Below, one piece after another: positions 34,045 through 41,114 of a stretch of DNA of 64,000 nt (within the stretch, counting starts at the first letter, position 1; each line of letters opens with the position of its first letter). The DNA lies in contig CAAGQJ010000060.1 in the NCBI GenBank assembly GCA_900772095.1, positions 47,026 through 111,025 of the forward strand, written 5' to 3'. This stretch comes from Bacilli bacterium. Lineage in GTDB: Bacteria; Bacillota_I; Bacilli_A; RF39; UBA660. A program made the translations under genes and the position numbers. The notes below the pieces were generated by a model. That model made no database searches. It was not told the origin of the DNA and saw only the letters and a list, made by a program, of their open reading frames with translations.

Positions 34045-34428
34045 ATGGAAAAGATAAAATCAATACTGAAATACATTTGGCAGTTGCCTCAGAACATCAT
34101 TGCTTTGATTTACTTAGGTTACTTGATAATAAAAAACCAGATTCCTGCAATAACAAAATATAAAGGAATAAAGGTTTATACAAAGTATTCTTCGGGAAGT
34201 GTAACACTTGGAAGTTATATATTCATCTCTCCAAGAGCCACTGAAAATACTATAAAGCATGAATATGGTCATACAAGACAGAGTCTGTACCTTGGACCAC
34301 TATACCTTATTATAATAGGTATTCCAAGTATATTGTGGGCAATGACACATAGAACAATAGCTCCTGATAAACCATATAGTTGGTTTTATACAGAAGCTTT
34401 GGCAGATAAATTAGGTGATGTAAAATAG
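34045..34428 (+). CDS. Membrane-associated HEYGH metallopeptidase-like protein
   Basis: 127 residues with a zincin motif HEYGH at residues 72-76 and a downstream EALAD (Glu117) as possible third zinc ligand. Two hydrophobic segments (about 18-31 and 83-100) suggest membrane attachment. Eight bases after the DUF5675 gene and probably cotranscribed, so a role in envelope disruption or in processing at lysis is likely. Substrate unknown. Confidence 0.65.
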   Translation: MEKIKSILKYIWQLPQNIIALIYLGYLIIKNQIPAITKYKGIKVYTKYSSGSVTLGSYIFISPRATENTIKHEYGHTRQSLYLGPLYLIIIGIPSILWAMTHRTIAPDKPYSWFYTEALADKLGDVK

Positions 34429-34461
34429 TGTTCATACGTTTAAAGGTTTATAAATTAATAG

Positions 34462-34496
34462 AATAAGAGGAAGCTGTGAAGCCTCCTCTTATTTTG
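34462..34496. terminator. Bidirectional terminator between convergent genes
   Basis: AATAAGAGGA pairs with TCCTCTTATT, with an inner GC pair around the loop, and T-rich flank on the plus strand. Separates the metallopeptidase gene from the convergent 106-residue gene. Confidence 0.8.
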
Positions 34497-34498
34497 TT

Positions 34499-34819
34499 TT
34501 ATACATATTCTTTTAAATCTATACTACTATTCATCAAAGAGAAAAGAGTAAAAGCATAACCATTGGAACTATAATCTCCGACTATATCCAGAGCATATTT
34601 CAAGCATTTCTTCTTAGTAGCACAACAATGATTTTTCTTGTACTTGTTAACCAAAAATATAATATCTCCTAATGTTGCCTCAGACACATTATAGTATACC
34701 ATTGTCTCAGAAGACCTTTCTATCTCTGAGGGACTCCATTTACTATCCATAACTGCAATAGCAAGCTTTTCAGTAAAGTGACTACCATGCTTTGAAATAT
34801 ACTCTTCCAATCCTTTCAT
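34499..34819 (-). CDS. Small helical protein of unknown function
   Basis: 106 residues, all helical (MKGLEEYISKHGSHFTEKLA start), with a CC...K-K-K-C cluster near 65-73. Similar small proteins occur in Bacteroides phages and prophages, as far as I recall. No motif gives a role. It is isolated on the minus strand between lysis-type genes and the leader region. Confidence 0.6.
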   Translation of the reverse strand: MKGLEEYISKHGSHFTEKLAIAVMDSKWSPSEIERSSETMVYYNVSEATLGDIIFLVNKYKKNHCCATKKKCLKYALDIVGDYSSNGYAFTLFSLMNSSIDLKEYV

Positions 34820-34989
34820 TTTCTATTATTATTTGTTGTTAATGCTCTGTTACAAAATTACTTATAATACTTTTACCAACAAAATAATATCCAATAAATG
34901 TGTGTATAAAGATGAGAGATAATAACGAAAAATAGAATATATGTATCAAAGATGAAGTGTATATATCAGGAGAAGAGAATATAAAAAAT

Positions 34990-35222
34990 TTTAGAAGTAT
35001 GTATCAAGAGTGGAGATAATAAAACACACCACCACCACCATATCTTGGAATGGGATATACCCCCTGGGGGATTTCATTCCATGATGGTTTGAGGGTGAAG
35101 AACAGTAACCTTCCATTTGCCAGTTTGTTCAATGGCAAATACTCATCTGCATACATGCCTCTGGAGAAAGCATCCGAGGAACTAAAGGCATAGCACTAAT
35201 GAAGTCCTGCTATGAGGCATAT
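34990..35222 (+). ncRNA. Hairpin-rich 5' leader of the 35225 gene
   Basis: The 34820-35224 gap has no gene. Its second half holds a series of inverted repeats: TGGAATG/CATTCCA enclosing CCCCCTGGGGG (35043-35079), ATTTGCCA/TGGCAAAT with a 10-base loop (about 35113-35138), and ATGCCTC/GAGGCAT (35153-35218) enclosing CATAGCA/TGCTATG. It is GC-richer than the surroundings and ends at the ATG. The start shares a CACCACC...ATATCTTGGA box with the leader at 37870. A structured untranslated leader or regulatory RNA is the best explanation. Confidence 0.6.
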
Positions 35223-35224
35223 CT

Positions 35225-35539
35225 ATGGCACAGTCAAAAACTATCAAGAACAGCTGGTCACTCATTGCATTTGCAAGAGAGTTTGGTCCAAAGATGCAGG
35301 TTGGTGAGTTTGTAAACTCAGAATCTGGTGAAACATTCAAGAGTTGCATCTTCTCAAAGGGTGATACTCGCACCTTTGTTGCTTTCAGCAGCAAGCTTGG
35401 TGTTCTCTCTCCAAGACAGATTGCAGCACAGAAGGATGACCTTCAGGTGGTTCTCTGTGAGACAAAAGATGGTGAAGATATGTATTCACTTTGCCATCAG
35501 GGTCAGAACTCTTGGGAAGATGTTGACCTTGGACTCTAA
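35225..35539 (+). CDS. Stand-alone SWSL/DVDL domain protein (copy 4)
   Basis: 104 residues made almost only of the repeated domain: NSWSLIAFAREFG, MQVGEF, FKSCIF, TFVAFSSKLGVLSP, a basic helix, and the ending SWEDVDLGL. About 60% identical by eye to the 38038 copy. A single-gene unit with a structured leader and its own terminator, and codons richer in G and C, all suggesting high expression. No signal or membrane segment. The function of the family is unknown; a host-directed or DNA/RNA-binding role is possible. Confidence 0.8.
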   Translation: MAQSKTIKNSWSLIAFAREFGPKMQVGEFVNSESGETFKSCIFSKGDTRTFVAFSSKLGVLSPRQIAAQKDDLQVVLCETKDGEDMYSLCHQGQNSWEDVDLGL

Positions 35540-35549
35540 TAACAATGAA

Positions 35550-35578
35550 AGGCAGGAGAAATCCTGCTTTTCCTTTTT
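35550..35578 (+). terminator. Terminator of the 35225 gene
   Basis: GCAGGA-GAAA-TCCTGC, a 6-bp stem with a stable GAAA tetraloop, followed by TTTTCCTTTTT. Marks the 35225 gene as a single-gene transcript. Confidence 0.8.
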
Positions 35579-35590
35579 ACCACAACAACA

Positions 35591-35833
35591 ATGAATAAAA
35601 CTATCCTTCTTTGCATCATATCAATGATAATTGGTATGGTTGCAGGTTTTATGGTATGCCAAAATACCAACAATACAAAAGTCAATCATCTTCTTAGTGC
35701 TTATGATTCATACAACAAAGCTACAGAAGACTTGCTTGACACTCTTAACAATGAATATGACTGGGTAGATGCTTTTGATCCACAAGACTACTATGAGTCA
35801 AAAGCTAAGCTGGACAGTATTCTATGGAATTAG
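35591..35833 (+). CDS. Small membrane-anchored protein
   Basis: 80 residues with one N-terminal hydrophobic segment (about 5-23, possibly a signal anchor) and a short acidic helical part ending DSILWN. Follows the 35225 terminator. Not recognised. Confidence 0.55.
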   Translation: MNKTILLCIISMIIGMVAGFMVCQNTNNTKVNHLLSAYDSYNKATEDLLDTLNNEYDWVDAFDPQDYYESKAKLDSILWN

Positions 35834-35862
35834 AATTTATCACCAACTAAACCTTTACAACT

Positions 35863-36120
35863 ATGAGAAAGAAAATCAACCGTAATGCTGTATGCTCAAG
35901 TGATAACTATGAAGCCAGCAAGAGAGTTCACCTTAACATGCTTGAAGAAAGACATTCTCACTTCAACAACATGGTAATAAGTGGAGAGATAAGCATTGAT
36001 GTACCTATTTTCAAGGACAATGCTGTCACTCCAAAGTTCAAGACAATCCGAATCTTCGGAAGAAATATCAAGGTCTCTATTGAAGAGTACAATACTCACT
36101 GCAAAGCTCTTGGACTATAA
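35863..36120 (+). CDS. Small protein of unknown function
   Basis: 85 residues; helical start with two histidines, then strands (DVPIFKDNAVTPKFKTIRIF) and an ending CKALGL. Thirty bases after the previous gene in the same direction. Confidence 0.5.
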   Translation: MRKKINRNAVCSSDNYEASKRVHLNMLEERHSHFNNMVISGEISIDVPIFKDNAVTPKFKTIRIFGRNIKVSIEEYNTHCKALGL

Positions 36121-36184
36121 TCACTAAACATAGGCTGCTTGGTATATCACCTTGCAGCCTTTTCACTCACTAAAAACATCAAGC

Positions 36185-36379
36185 ATGAAAGCAATCATAT
36201 TTTACATTACATTTATTCTCTCTGCATTGCTCATCTGCTGTACAGAATTATCCTTTACTTGGTTAGTTCTTGCAGTACTTGATACAACTTTAATTGTATG
36301 GTGCTACAATAATATAACCTTTAGAGAGTTTATTAAGTACAGTGGTTACTCAACTTGGTATAAATTCTTAAGGTCTTAG
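36185..36379 (+). CDS. Small protein with two transmembrane helices
   Basis: 64 residues from the ATG at 36185, the one following an A-rich leader. Residues about 2-20 and 26-40 are hydrophobic. Ends just before a strong bidirectional terminator. A holin-like size and shape, but not next to the lysis genes. Confidence 0.5.
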   Translation: MKAIIFYITFILSALLICCTELSFTWLVLAVLDTTLIVWCYNNITFREFIKYSGYSTWYKFLRS

Positions 36380-36392
36380 ATAGTAAAAGAAT

Positions 36393-36422
36393 AAAAGCTA
36401 ACCTTATTAGGCTAGCTTTTTT
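36393..36422. terminator. Bidirectional terminator
   Basis: AAAAGCTA-CCT pairs with AGG-TAGCTTTT around a 4-base loop; T runs on both strands. Separates the plus-strand small genes from the RepL-like gene. Confidence 0.85.
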
Positions 36423-36427
36423 AATTT

Positions 36428-36907
36428 TTACTCATTCACTGCCTCTAAAGTCTCATTATCAGGCAATATAGGAATAAACGCTACTTTCATTTTAGATTTG
36501 ATAATCTTATCTCTCATCTTTAATTCTCCTTTCCAAAACATATTCTCATTAATAGTATATGAACCTTTACCTTTAGTTATAATACCTTTTGCTATAAGTT
36601 CTTTTATAGCTCTATGATAAGATGCTCTTGAGATACTACAGGTAGACATTATTTCTTCTACTCTATCAGTTGTCATAAAAACCTTTCCAGTATTCCATTC
36701 TGCATACTCAAGTATTTTATATAACACTTTAGTAGTAGCATTAAGTACATCAGTGCTATATAATGCAAGAATTTGTTTACTATAAGTAAGAAAGAAAGGT
36801 TCAGCCTTTTTCAATTGAACTGACTTCTGACCACTATAGCTATACTCTTCACCAGTATTTGGATTATATCCATGCGTTTCAAACTCTTCTACTAAAAATT
36901 TACTCAT
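36428..36907 (-). CDS. RepL-like replication initiator
   Basis: 159 residues. The core (about 50-110) is a winged helix: ATTKVLYKILEYAEWNTGKV, then EEIMSTCSISRASYHRAIKE (recognition helix candidate) and the wing IITKGKGSYTINENMFWKG, which follows the pattern of plasmid RepL proteins (a wing rich in aromatic and N residues, then N-x-x-x-x-x-G). RepL-like genes have been noted in crAss phages and may allow plasmid-like replication. The gap upstream has iteron-like repeats. Could instead be a regulator of the same fold. Confidence 0.7.
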   Translation of the reverse strand: MSKFLVEEFETHGYNPNTGEEYSYSGQKSVQLKKAEPFFLTYSKQILALYSTDVLNATTKVLYKILEYAEWNTGKVFMTTDRVEEIMSTCSISRASYHRAIKELIAKGIITKGKGSYTINENMFWKGELKMRDKIIKSKMKVAFIPILPDNETLEAVNE

Positions 36908-36921
36908 ACCTTGATAATAAA

Positions 36922-37024
36922 ATTCTCATTTTAATGAGACAATTATTCTCACATTATGATAATATAAGTATCAAATATAAGAATCAGATTCTTAAATATG
37001 AGACTGACATTCTTAAATATGAGA
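36922..37024. repeat. Iteron-like repeats and palindrome upstream of the RepL-like gene
   Basis: ATTCTTAAATATGAGA occurs at 36988-37003 and 37009-37024, exactly 21 bases apart (two helical turns). A further palindrome TCTCAT-TTTA-ATGAGA is near 36925-36938 and TTCTCAC follows at 36945. All share a TTCTCAT / ATGAGAA core. The place between two winged-helix genes fits an origin with iterons, or an autoregulatory operator. Confidence 0.65.
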
Positions 37025-37093
37025 ATATGTAATCTCGCAACCAATTGATTATTAGACACTTAAATAAATTTGCGTATATTATCTTATTAGGGA

Positions 37094-37396
37094 TTATTTC
37101 TCACAAACATTAGAAGAAAGACACATGCCTTCAGGCACAGAGTATACCCCCATAGCTTCTTTTATCAAAATGCCTTTTTTAGTCAGAGATGATAAAATAG
37201 TACTTATTCTTTCTGGAGTTTTAGAAAAGTTTACAGAAGATAGGAAGTCTCTAAAGTCTGCATTATGTATAAATAACTTTTTATTATTACTACTAAGATA
37301 GAATAGTATCATTGATAGCATCTTAAATTCAACCGTAGATAACTCTTTAAATAGACTCTTCATTTTCGAAGTATTGATTAAAGCAAATTCATTCAT
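37094..37396 (-). CDS. Small winged-helix protein, possible second Rep or regulator
   Basis: 100 residues. Pattern like the RepL core: LSTVEFKMLSMILFYLSSNN, then DFLSSVNFSKTPERISTILS with LTKKGILIKEAMGVYSVPEG as wing. It lacks the N-terminal extension of the RepL-like neighbour. It reads toward the repeats and the RepL-like gene. A transcription regulator of the replication unit is as likely as an initiator. Confidence 0.55.
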   Translation of the reverse strand: MNEFALINTSKMKSLFKELSTVEFKMLSMILFYLSSNNKKLFIHNADFRDFLSSVNFSKTPERISTILSSLTKKGILIKEAMGVYSVPEGMCLSSNVCEK

Positions 37397-37840
37397 TATT
37401 ATTATATTTAAAATTACTGATACAAAAATAATAATAAGGATTAATCTACTAATAGTTATGATAAATCTACTTAGACAATCTAAAAGTGTTATTGAACTTA
37501 CAAGTAGTGAAGTCTTCTTTATATAATAATGTATGTATACCTATATAGATATACAATCAGTATTTTTCAGTCACTCTAATCCCTCAGACCAAGAGAGAAA
37601 ATAGTAGTATAACTCTAAACAGAAGTTCAGCTAATTTCACATAAACTCTACTACTACCATCTTTCACTGGTCAGAGGAAACCTGATTCTTTAAATCTACA
37701 AAGCTCCACAAGTAAAAGTAAGTAAAAGGGGGACACACCACAGTTAGTCTTTTGTACTAAGCATAACCAAATCTCATATCTTTTCTTTCTTTATATATTT
37801 CTTTCTTTTCTGCAAGTACTGTAAGAAAGGTAAGAAGAGA
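37397..37840. other. Gene-free AT-rich stretch
   Basis: No supported gene here. The sequence is AT-rich, includes a TA-rich alternating stretch near 37525-37555, and then runs into the structured leader of the 38038 gene. With the RepL-like repeats on one side, it could be part of a replication origin or a control region; I see no sharp motif. Confidence 0.4.
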
Positions 37841-37860
37841 AGTTTAATAGCTTTATAAGA

Positions 37861-38037
37861 TCCTAAGGGACACATCACCACTCCTATATCTTGGAGGAGA
37901 GAAGATATTCTGAATATCCCATCCTTCAATAGTTTTATAATTCCAATAGGGTTGACTGTCCTTGAGGAATAATGTTATATTGCAGTCAGTTAGTTGTTAT
38001 CTACAAACAATAGTACCTCTGAGATGAGGATAATATT
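37861..38037 (+). ncRNA. Hairpin-rich 5' leader of the 38038 gene
   Basis: Contains GATATTC-T-GAATATC, CTCC/GGAG, TGACTG/CAGTCA, TTGTT/AACAA and CCTC/GAGG inverted repeats in a row up to the ATG. It starts with CACATCACCAC...ATATCTTGGA, close to the start of the 35225 leader, although the rest differs. A shared leader start before two copies of the same gene family suggests common regulation. Confidence 0.5.
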
Positions 38038-38358
38038 ATGGCTACCAATAATGGTTCAGTTTTGAAAGGTATCAAGAACTCATGGTCTCTCATTGACTTT
38101 GCTAAGTCTCATGGTAAAATGCAGGTTGGAGAATTTGCCAACCAAGAGTCTGGAGAAATTTTCAAGTCTTGCATCTTCACCAATCCAAGTGACAACACAA
38201 GAACCTTCGTTGCCTTCTCTTCTAAACTTGGTGTCCTCACACCTCAGGAGATTGCAAAGAGAAAAGATGACCTACAGGTTGTTGAGCTTGAAAGTGGTAC
38301 CTTCTCACTTTGCAATACAGGTGCTAATGCTTGGCAGGATGTCGATTTAGGCATCTAA
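38038..38358 (+). CDS. Stand-alone SWSL/DVDL domain protein (copy 5)
   Basis: 106 residues, the most complete form of the repeated domain: KNSWSLIDFAKSHG, KMQVGEFANQESGEIFKSC, TRTFVAFSSKLGVLTPQEI, KRKDDLQVV, and AWQDVDLGI at the end. Single-gene unit with a structured leader and a nested hairpin behind it. Together with copy 4 it gives the family's core: one conserved cysteine (FKSC), a serine-rich strand and the C-terminal W-x-D-V-D-L. Function unknown. Confidence 0.8.
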   Translation: MATNNGSVLKGIKNSWSLIDFAKSHGKMQVGEFANQESGEIFKSCIFTNPSDNTRTFVAFSSKLGVLTPQEIAKRKDDLQVVELESGTFSLCNTGANAWQDVDLGI

Positions 38359-38416
38359 TTGCACAGTAAAATTATGTGTGCAATAAATTTGTAATTAGTT
38401 GTGTTATAGATAGTTA

Positions 38417-38476
38417 GGTGTGTAAAGTTGGCTGAAAATACCTCTCCCAGAGATTACTTCAGCCTCTTTACACACC
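38417..38476. other. Three-level nested hairpin downstream of the 38038 gene
   Basis: Three stacked perfect stems: GGTGTGTAAA/TTTACACACC (10 bp), GGCTGAA/TTCAGCC (7 bp) and CTCT/AGAG with a CCC loop, with small symmetric internal loops. No long T run follows, so it may be more than a terminator (3' end stabiliser or small RNA). The 38359-38626 gap has no gene. Confidence 0.75.
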
Positions 38477-38626
38477 ATTTTCTCATCTCTACAGTTTTAT
38501 AGCACAATTTACTTACTCCTATCTCACACTTTCATCTTTCCTTTAAGCACAACTATCTATTCTTTTTGCTAAAACTACTTAGCAATATTACATTTTTCAC
38601 AACATTTCAATCTAAATATTACAATT

Positions 38627-38923
38627 ATGTTCGGACAAATCACAAACAAAAAGGGAGAAAACCTATATATTCTTACATCTGTATCTACTAATGACATCAA
38701 GCCTTATATCACAGTAGATACTTGGGCAAAATGTAAAGAACAGTTAGAACAAATGACTGTAGAAACAGATAATGATAGGTTTTTTGCTCAACTTATACAT
38801 AAAGAAGTTAATGAAGAGTTCCATAAAGCAGAAGCATCTATGAGATGTAACAGAAAAGGTTGGGGCAACGACTTCTTTAAGTACATAACTATCGAACCTC
38901 TCTATACACAATCTTGGGAATAA
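38627..38923 (+). CDS. Small protein of unknown function
   Basis: 98 residues starting MFGQITNKKGENLYILTSVS; mixed strand and helix, with a basic R-K-G-W-G turn near residue 83. First of a four-gene run (to 39685) with short gaps. Not recognised. Confidence 0.55.
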   Translation: MFGQITNKKGENLYILTSVSTNDIKPYITVDTWAKCKEQLEQMTVETDNDRFFAQLIHKEVNEEFHKAEASMRCNRKGWGNDFFKYITIEPLYTQSWE

Positions 38924-38940
38924 TAAAAACTATTAAGATA

Positions 38941-39324
38941 ATGAGAAAAGCAACCATACAAGACTTAGAACTAGAGTTGTGGCTTAGAAAGCGCAACTCT
39001 GGCTTTATTATCTGGACTACTAAAGACGGTAAAAACATCTCTATCAAAGATATGGACAACAATCATTTAGTCAATACTTTTAAGATGCTTTTAAAACAAG
39101 AAACAATAGCTGAATGTTCCAAGTACATAAAGGCATATGATAAAATAAAACATAATATGGACTCAAGACAACTCACCAATCTACTCTCTTTTATAGCAGA
39201 TAATTGTGAAACAAAACGTCTTACTAGTGCTAGGCTTAAGTCTGAGTTTACCAAAAAGATATTGCTCAACAAATTCCCTTCTCTTACAGAAGCTCAGATT
39301 AATCATATTCTTAAAATAATATGA
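38941..39324 (+). CDS. Helical basic protein of unknown function
   Basis: 127 residues from the ATG at 38941 (the frame opens at 38914, but that would overlap the previous gene). Short strand hairpin at the start, then helices rich in lysine. ATGA overlap with the next gene shows translational coupling. Confidence 0.55.
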   Translation: MRKATIQDLELELWLRKRNSGFIIWTTKDGKNISIKDMDNNHLVNTFKMLLKQETIAECSKYIKAYDKIKHNMDSRQLTNLLSFIADNCETKRLTSARLKSEFTKKILLNKFPSLTEAQINHILKII

Positions 39325-39524
39325 TCACCCTCTCACAGATAAACCAGTATGTCAAAGCTAACAACATTGACAATAATACTGATATTTTCTCTATACTGTC
39401 TCAGATGCAGTTGGAGTATAAAGAAGATACTTCTAAGCGTGTGGCTGAGAATATCTCTCCTACTCCATCTGCAACTAAGACAGAATATTCAGTCCAAGAC
39501 CTCTTGGATTTGTTTGACTCTTAG
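39321..39524 (+). CDS. Small acidic protein of unknown function
   Basis: 67 residues, starting MITLSQINQYVKANNIDNNT and ending in an acidic helix VQDLLDLFDS. The ending resembles a short docking peptide. Coupled to the gene before it by ATGA. Confidence 0.5.
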   Translation: MITLSQINQYVKANNIDNNTDIFSILSQMQLEYKEDTSKRVAENISPTPSATKTEYSVQDLLDLFDS

Positions 39525-39535
39525 CATTAATCAAT

Positions 39536-39685
39536 ATGGATAAATCAGATTTGCAGACACTAATTAGATTTGCTCTACAAAACAATGTCATGAACAAATC
39601 ATTCCTTCAAGTATTCAAGTGGTACAACATACAGAACTCACTTGCATACAATCAGTACAACAGAAATATTGTAAATATAAACTAA
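39536..39685 (+). CDS. Short ORF of unknown function
   Basis: 49 residues, MDKSDLQTLIRFALQNNVMN start, 11 bases after the previous stop. Helical, rich in N and Q. Supported by position in the run. Confidence 0.45.
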   Translation: MDKSDLQTLIRFALQNNVMNKSFLQVFKWYNIQNSLAYNQYNRNIVNIN

Positions 39686-39697
39686 TAAGTAAAATTG

Positions 39698-39738
39698 AAC
39701 ACAGGGCAACGCTGGATAACTTAAGCTGTGTTTAGTTT
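39698..39738 (+). terminator. Probable terminator of the 38627-39685 run
   Basis: AACACAG and CTGTGTT form a 7-bp stem with a 21-base loop, followed by TAGTTTTT. The loop is long, so a pure terminator is uncertain. The rest of the gap to 40022 has no gene. Confidence 0.4.
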
Positions 39739-39960
39739 TTATATGGATAAACAAAATCATAATACAAGTCCACCCAAACAACAAATTTGTATTGTGTAAA
39801 CGCCTTCCTCTAATTAAGATTTAATTATTATGACCGTACAACAGACAATATATGAGGATAGTAAGTATATTGAGGTCTTCGTATTTAGACTGTACCAATT
39901 TTAGTTATGCTATCAAACTAAAAAAGGTTGGAATTAGCCTTATTAAATAAAAGCATTGTA

Positions 39961-40000
39961 GTGAGGTTGTAACTCACATAGGTTTTTAACATTATTAACA
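39961..40000 (+). ncRNA. Leader element, copy 1 (stem-loop plus TAACATTATTAACA)
   Basis: Stem GTGAG/CTCAC with 7-base loop GTTGTAA, then 9 bases, then TAACATTATTAACA, 22 bases before the ATG at 40023. The copy at 40471 has the same layout with different but complementary stem bases, so the stem itself seems conserved. The loop has the form of an anticodon loop (U33, A37, A38). Confidence 0.55.
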
Positions 40001-40022
40001 TTTTAAATTCATACTGAAGATT

Positions 40023-40352
40023 ATGTCATATTTTGAAGATTTTGAAAACAATATAATATTTGGAGATAATAAATTAAGAGAAATAGAACGTAGATTATTA
40101 AATAAAATACCTCCAAAACCTGAAAAAATTCAAGTAGCTAATATTGAAGACCCAGAATTACTTAGATTGTCAAAACAAGGAATATATCTTCCTAATAGGG
40201 GTAGTGTTAAATATATACATAAAATGACAATAGAGGAAATTCAAAGATTAATAAAAGCACTAGAAAGAAATCATTCTACAAGTAAATATAAAGGGAGAAA
40301 AGAATATTATTTACCACTTTTAAAAGAAGAATTAAATAAAAGAAAAATATAA
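40023..40352 (+). CDS. Small charged protein of unknown function
   Basis: 109 residues, acidic start then lysine-rich helices (MTIEEIQRLIKALERNH). Preceded by leader element copy 1. Not recognised. Confidence 0.5.
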   Translation: MSYFEDFENNIIFGDNKLREIERRLLNKIPPKPEKIQVANIEDPELLRLSKQGIYLPNRGSVKYIHKMTIEEIQRLIKALERNHSTSKYKGRKEYYLPLLKEELNKRKI

Positions 40353-40363
40353 ATGTAACAACA

Positions 40364-40460
40364 TTTATAGCTCAATGAATAGAGCAATCTCTCTATAGTT
40401 CAAGGGAAAGAACAATGGTCTTCTAAACAATATATCTCAGTTTAAATCTCCAGTGAATAA
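40364..40460 (+). other. Decayed tRNA-like sequences in tandem
   Basis: Two D-arm-like units with T8-A9 and complete D stems (TA-GCTC...GAGC and TA-GTTC...GAAC). The second is followed by an anticodon arm with loop CTTCTAA (UCU, Arg) in which 4 of 5 stem pairs form. Neither has a matching acceptor stem or a sound T stem. Best read as remnants of a small tRNA cluster. Confidence 0.4.
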
Positions 40461-40470
40461 AAATACTGTA

Positions 40471-40510
40471 CTAAGATTATAACTTAGCTGGAGTTCTAAC
40501 ATTATTAACA
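40471..40510 (+). ncRNA. Leader element, copy 2 (stem-loop plus TAACATTATTAACA)
   Basis: Stem CTAAG/CTTAG with loop ATTATAA, then 9 bases, then TAACATTATTAACA, 17 bases before the ATG at 40528. Same spacing as copy 1, with three stem positions changed in a compensated way on the two sides. Confidence 0.55.
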
Positions 40511-40527
40511 ATTTAAACAACAATCAA

Positions 40528-40911
40528 ATGTGGAAATATGTATTAGTATCCTTAGTATTCTTTATTGCCAACATCCCTGTCATAGGAGAAACAATAACTC
40601 ATGTCACTCTCACCTATTATCAACCAGTCAAGGCTCAGTGCAATTCTGAGCCATTGATTACTTCTGATGGTAGTAAGATAAACCTCCATCATCTTAAACA
40701 TAATAAAATTAAGTGGTGTGCTGTCTCAAGAGACTTACTTTGGTTATTTCCTAAGAATAAACCTAGAAGAGTCTATATTGAAGGTTTTGGTATCTATGAA
40801 GTAAAAGATGTCATGAACAAACGTCACAATCATTGTATTGACATTCTCATTCATCCTAAAGATACTAGAAGAGTTAAACTAGAAAAAGTTAAAGTAAAAA
40901 TATTAAAATGA
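40528..40911 (+). CDS. Secreted 3D-domain (double-psi barrel) protein
   Basis: 127 residues with a signal-type hydrophobic start (about 3-20) and a 3D-type domain: LITSDGSKIN, WCAVSRDLLW, VYIEGFGIYEVKDVMNKRHN and IDILI. The 3D domain is the double-psi barrel of MltA-type lytic transglycosylases and cell-wall proteins, where conserved aspartates are catalytic. A cell-wall-degrading or remodelling function is likely, in the periplasm. It starts a run of three coupled membrane genes. Confidence 0.7.
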   Translation: MWKYVLVSLVFFIANIPVIGETITHVTLTYYQPVKAQCNSEPLITSDGSKINLHHLKHNKIKWCAVSRDLLWLFPKNKPRRVYIEGFGIYEVKDVMNKRHNHCIDILIHPKDTRRVKLEKVKVKILK

Positions 40912-41114
40912 GTAGTGCATTTAAAACTTTAGCTATAGTAACGTTTATAGCTATATTTATAATTATTGAGATACTGTTAATTAACTTTTATCCAGTGAAT
41001 AAAAAGCCTCAAGAATTTGAATATAAACATCATGATTACATTTATTTTCCTGGTAAAGGAATTATACATTCACCAGAGTGCAAACAATGTACATTAACAT
41101 TTGAAACAATATGA
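40908..41114 (+). CDS. Small membrane protein
   Basis: 68 residues, one transmembrane helix (about 5-27), then a short tail with histidines and C-K-Q-C. ATGA overlap with the 3D gene. A partner of the 3D protein is likely by position. Confidence 0.55.
   Translation: MSSAFKTLAIVTFIAIFIIIEILLINFYPVNKKPQEFEYKHHDYIYFPGKGIIHSPECKQCTLTFETI

Noticed and set aside
39840..39920. A tRNA at the GGTCTTCGTATTTAGAC hairpin
   Set aside because: The stem is 4 bp with an 8-base loop and no D or T arm fits.
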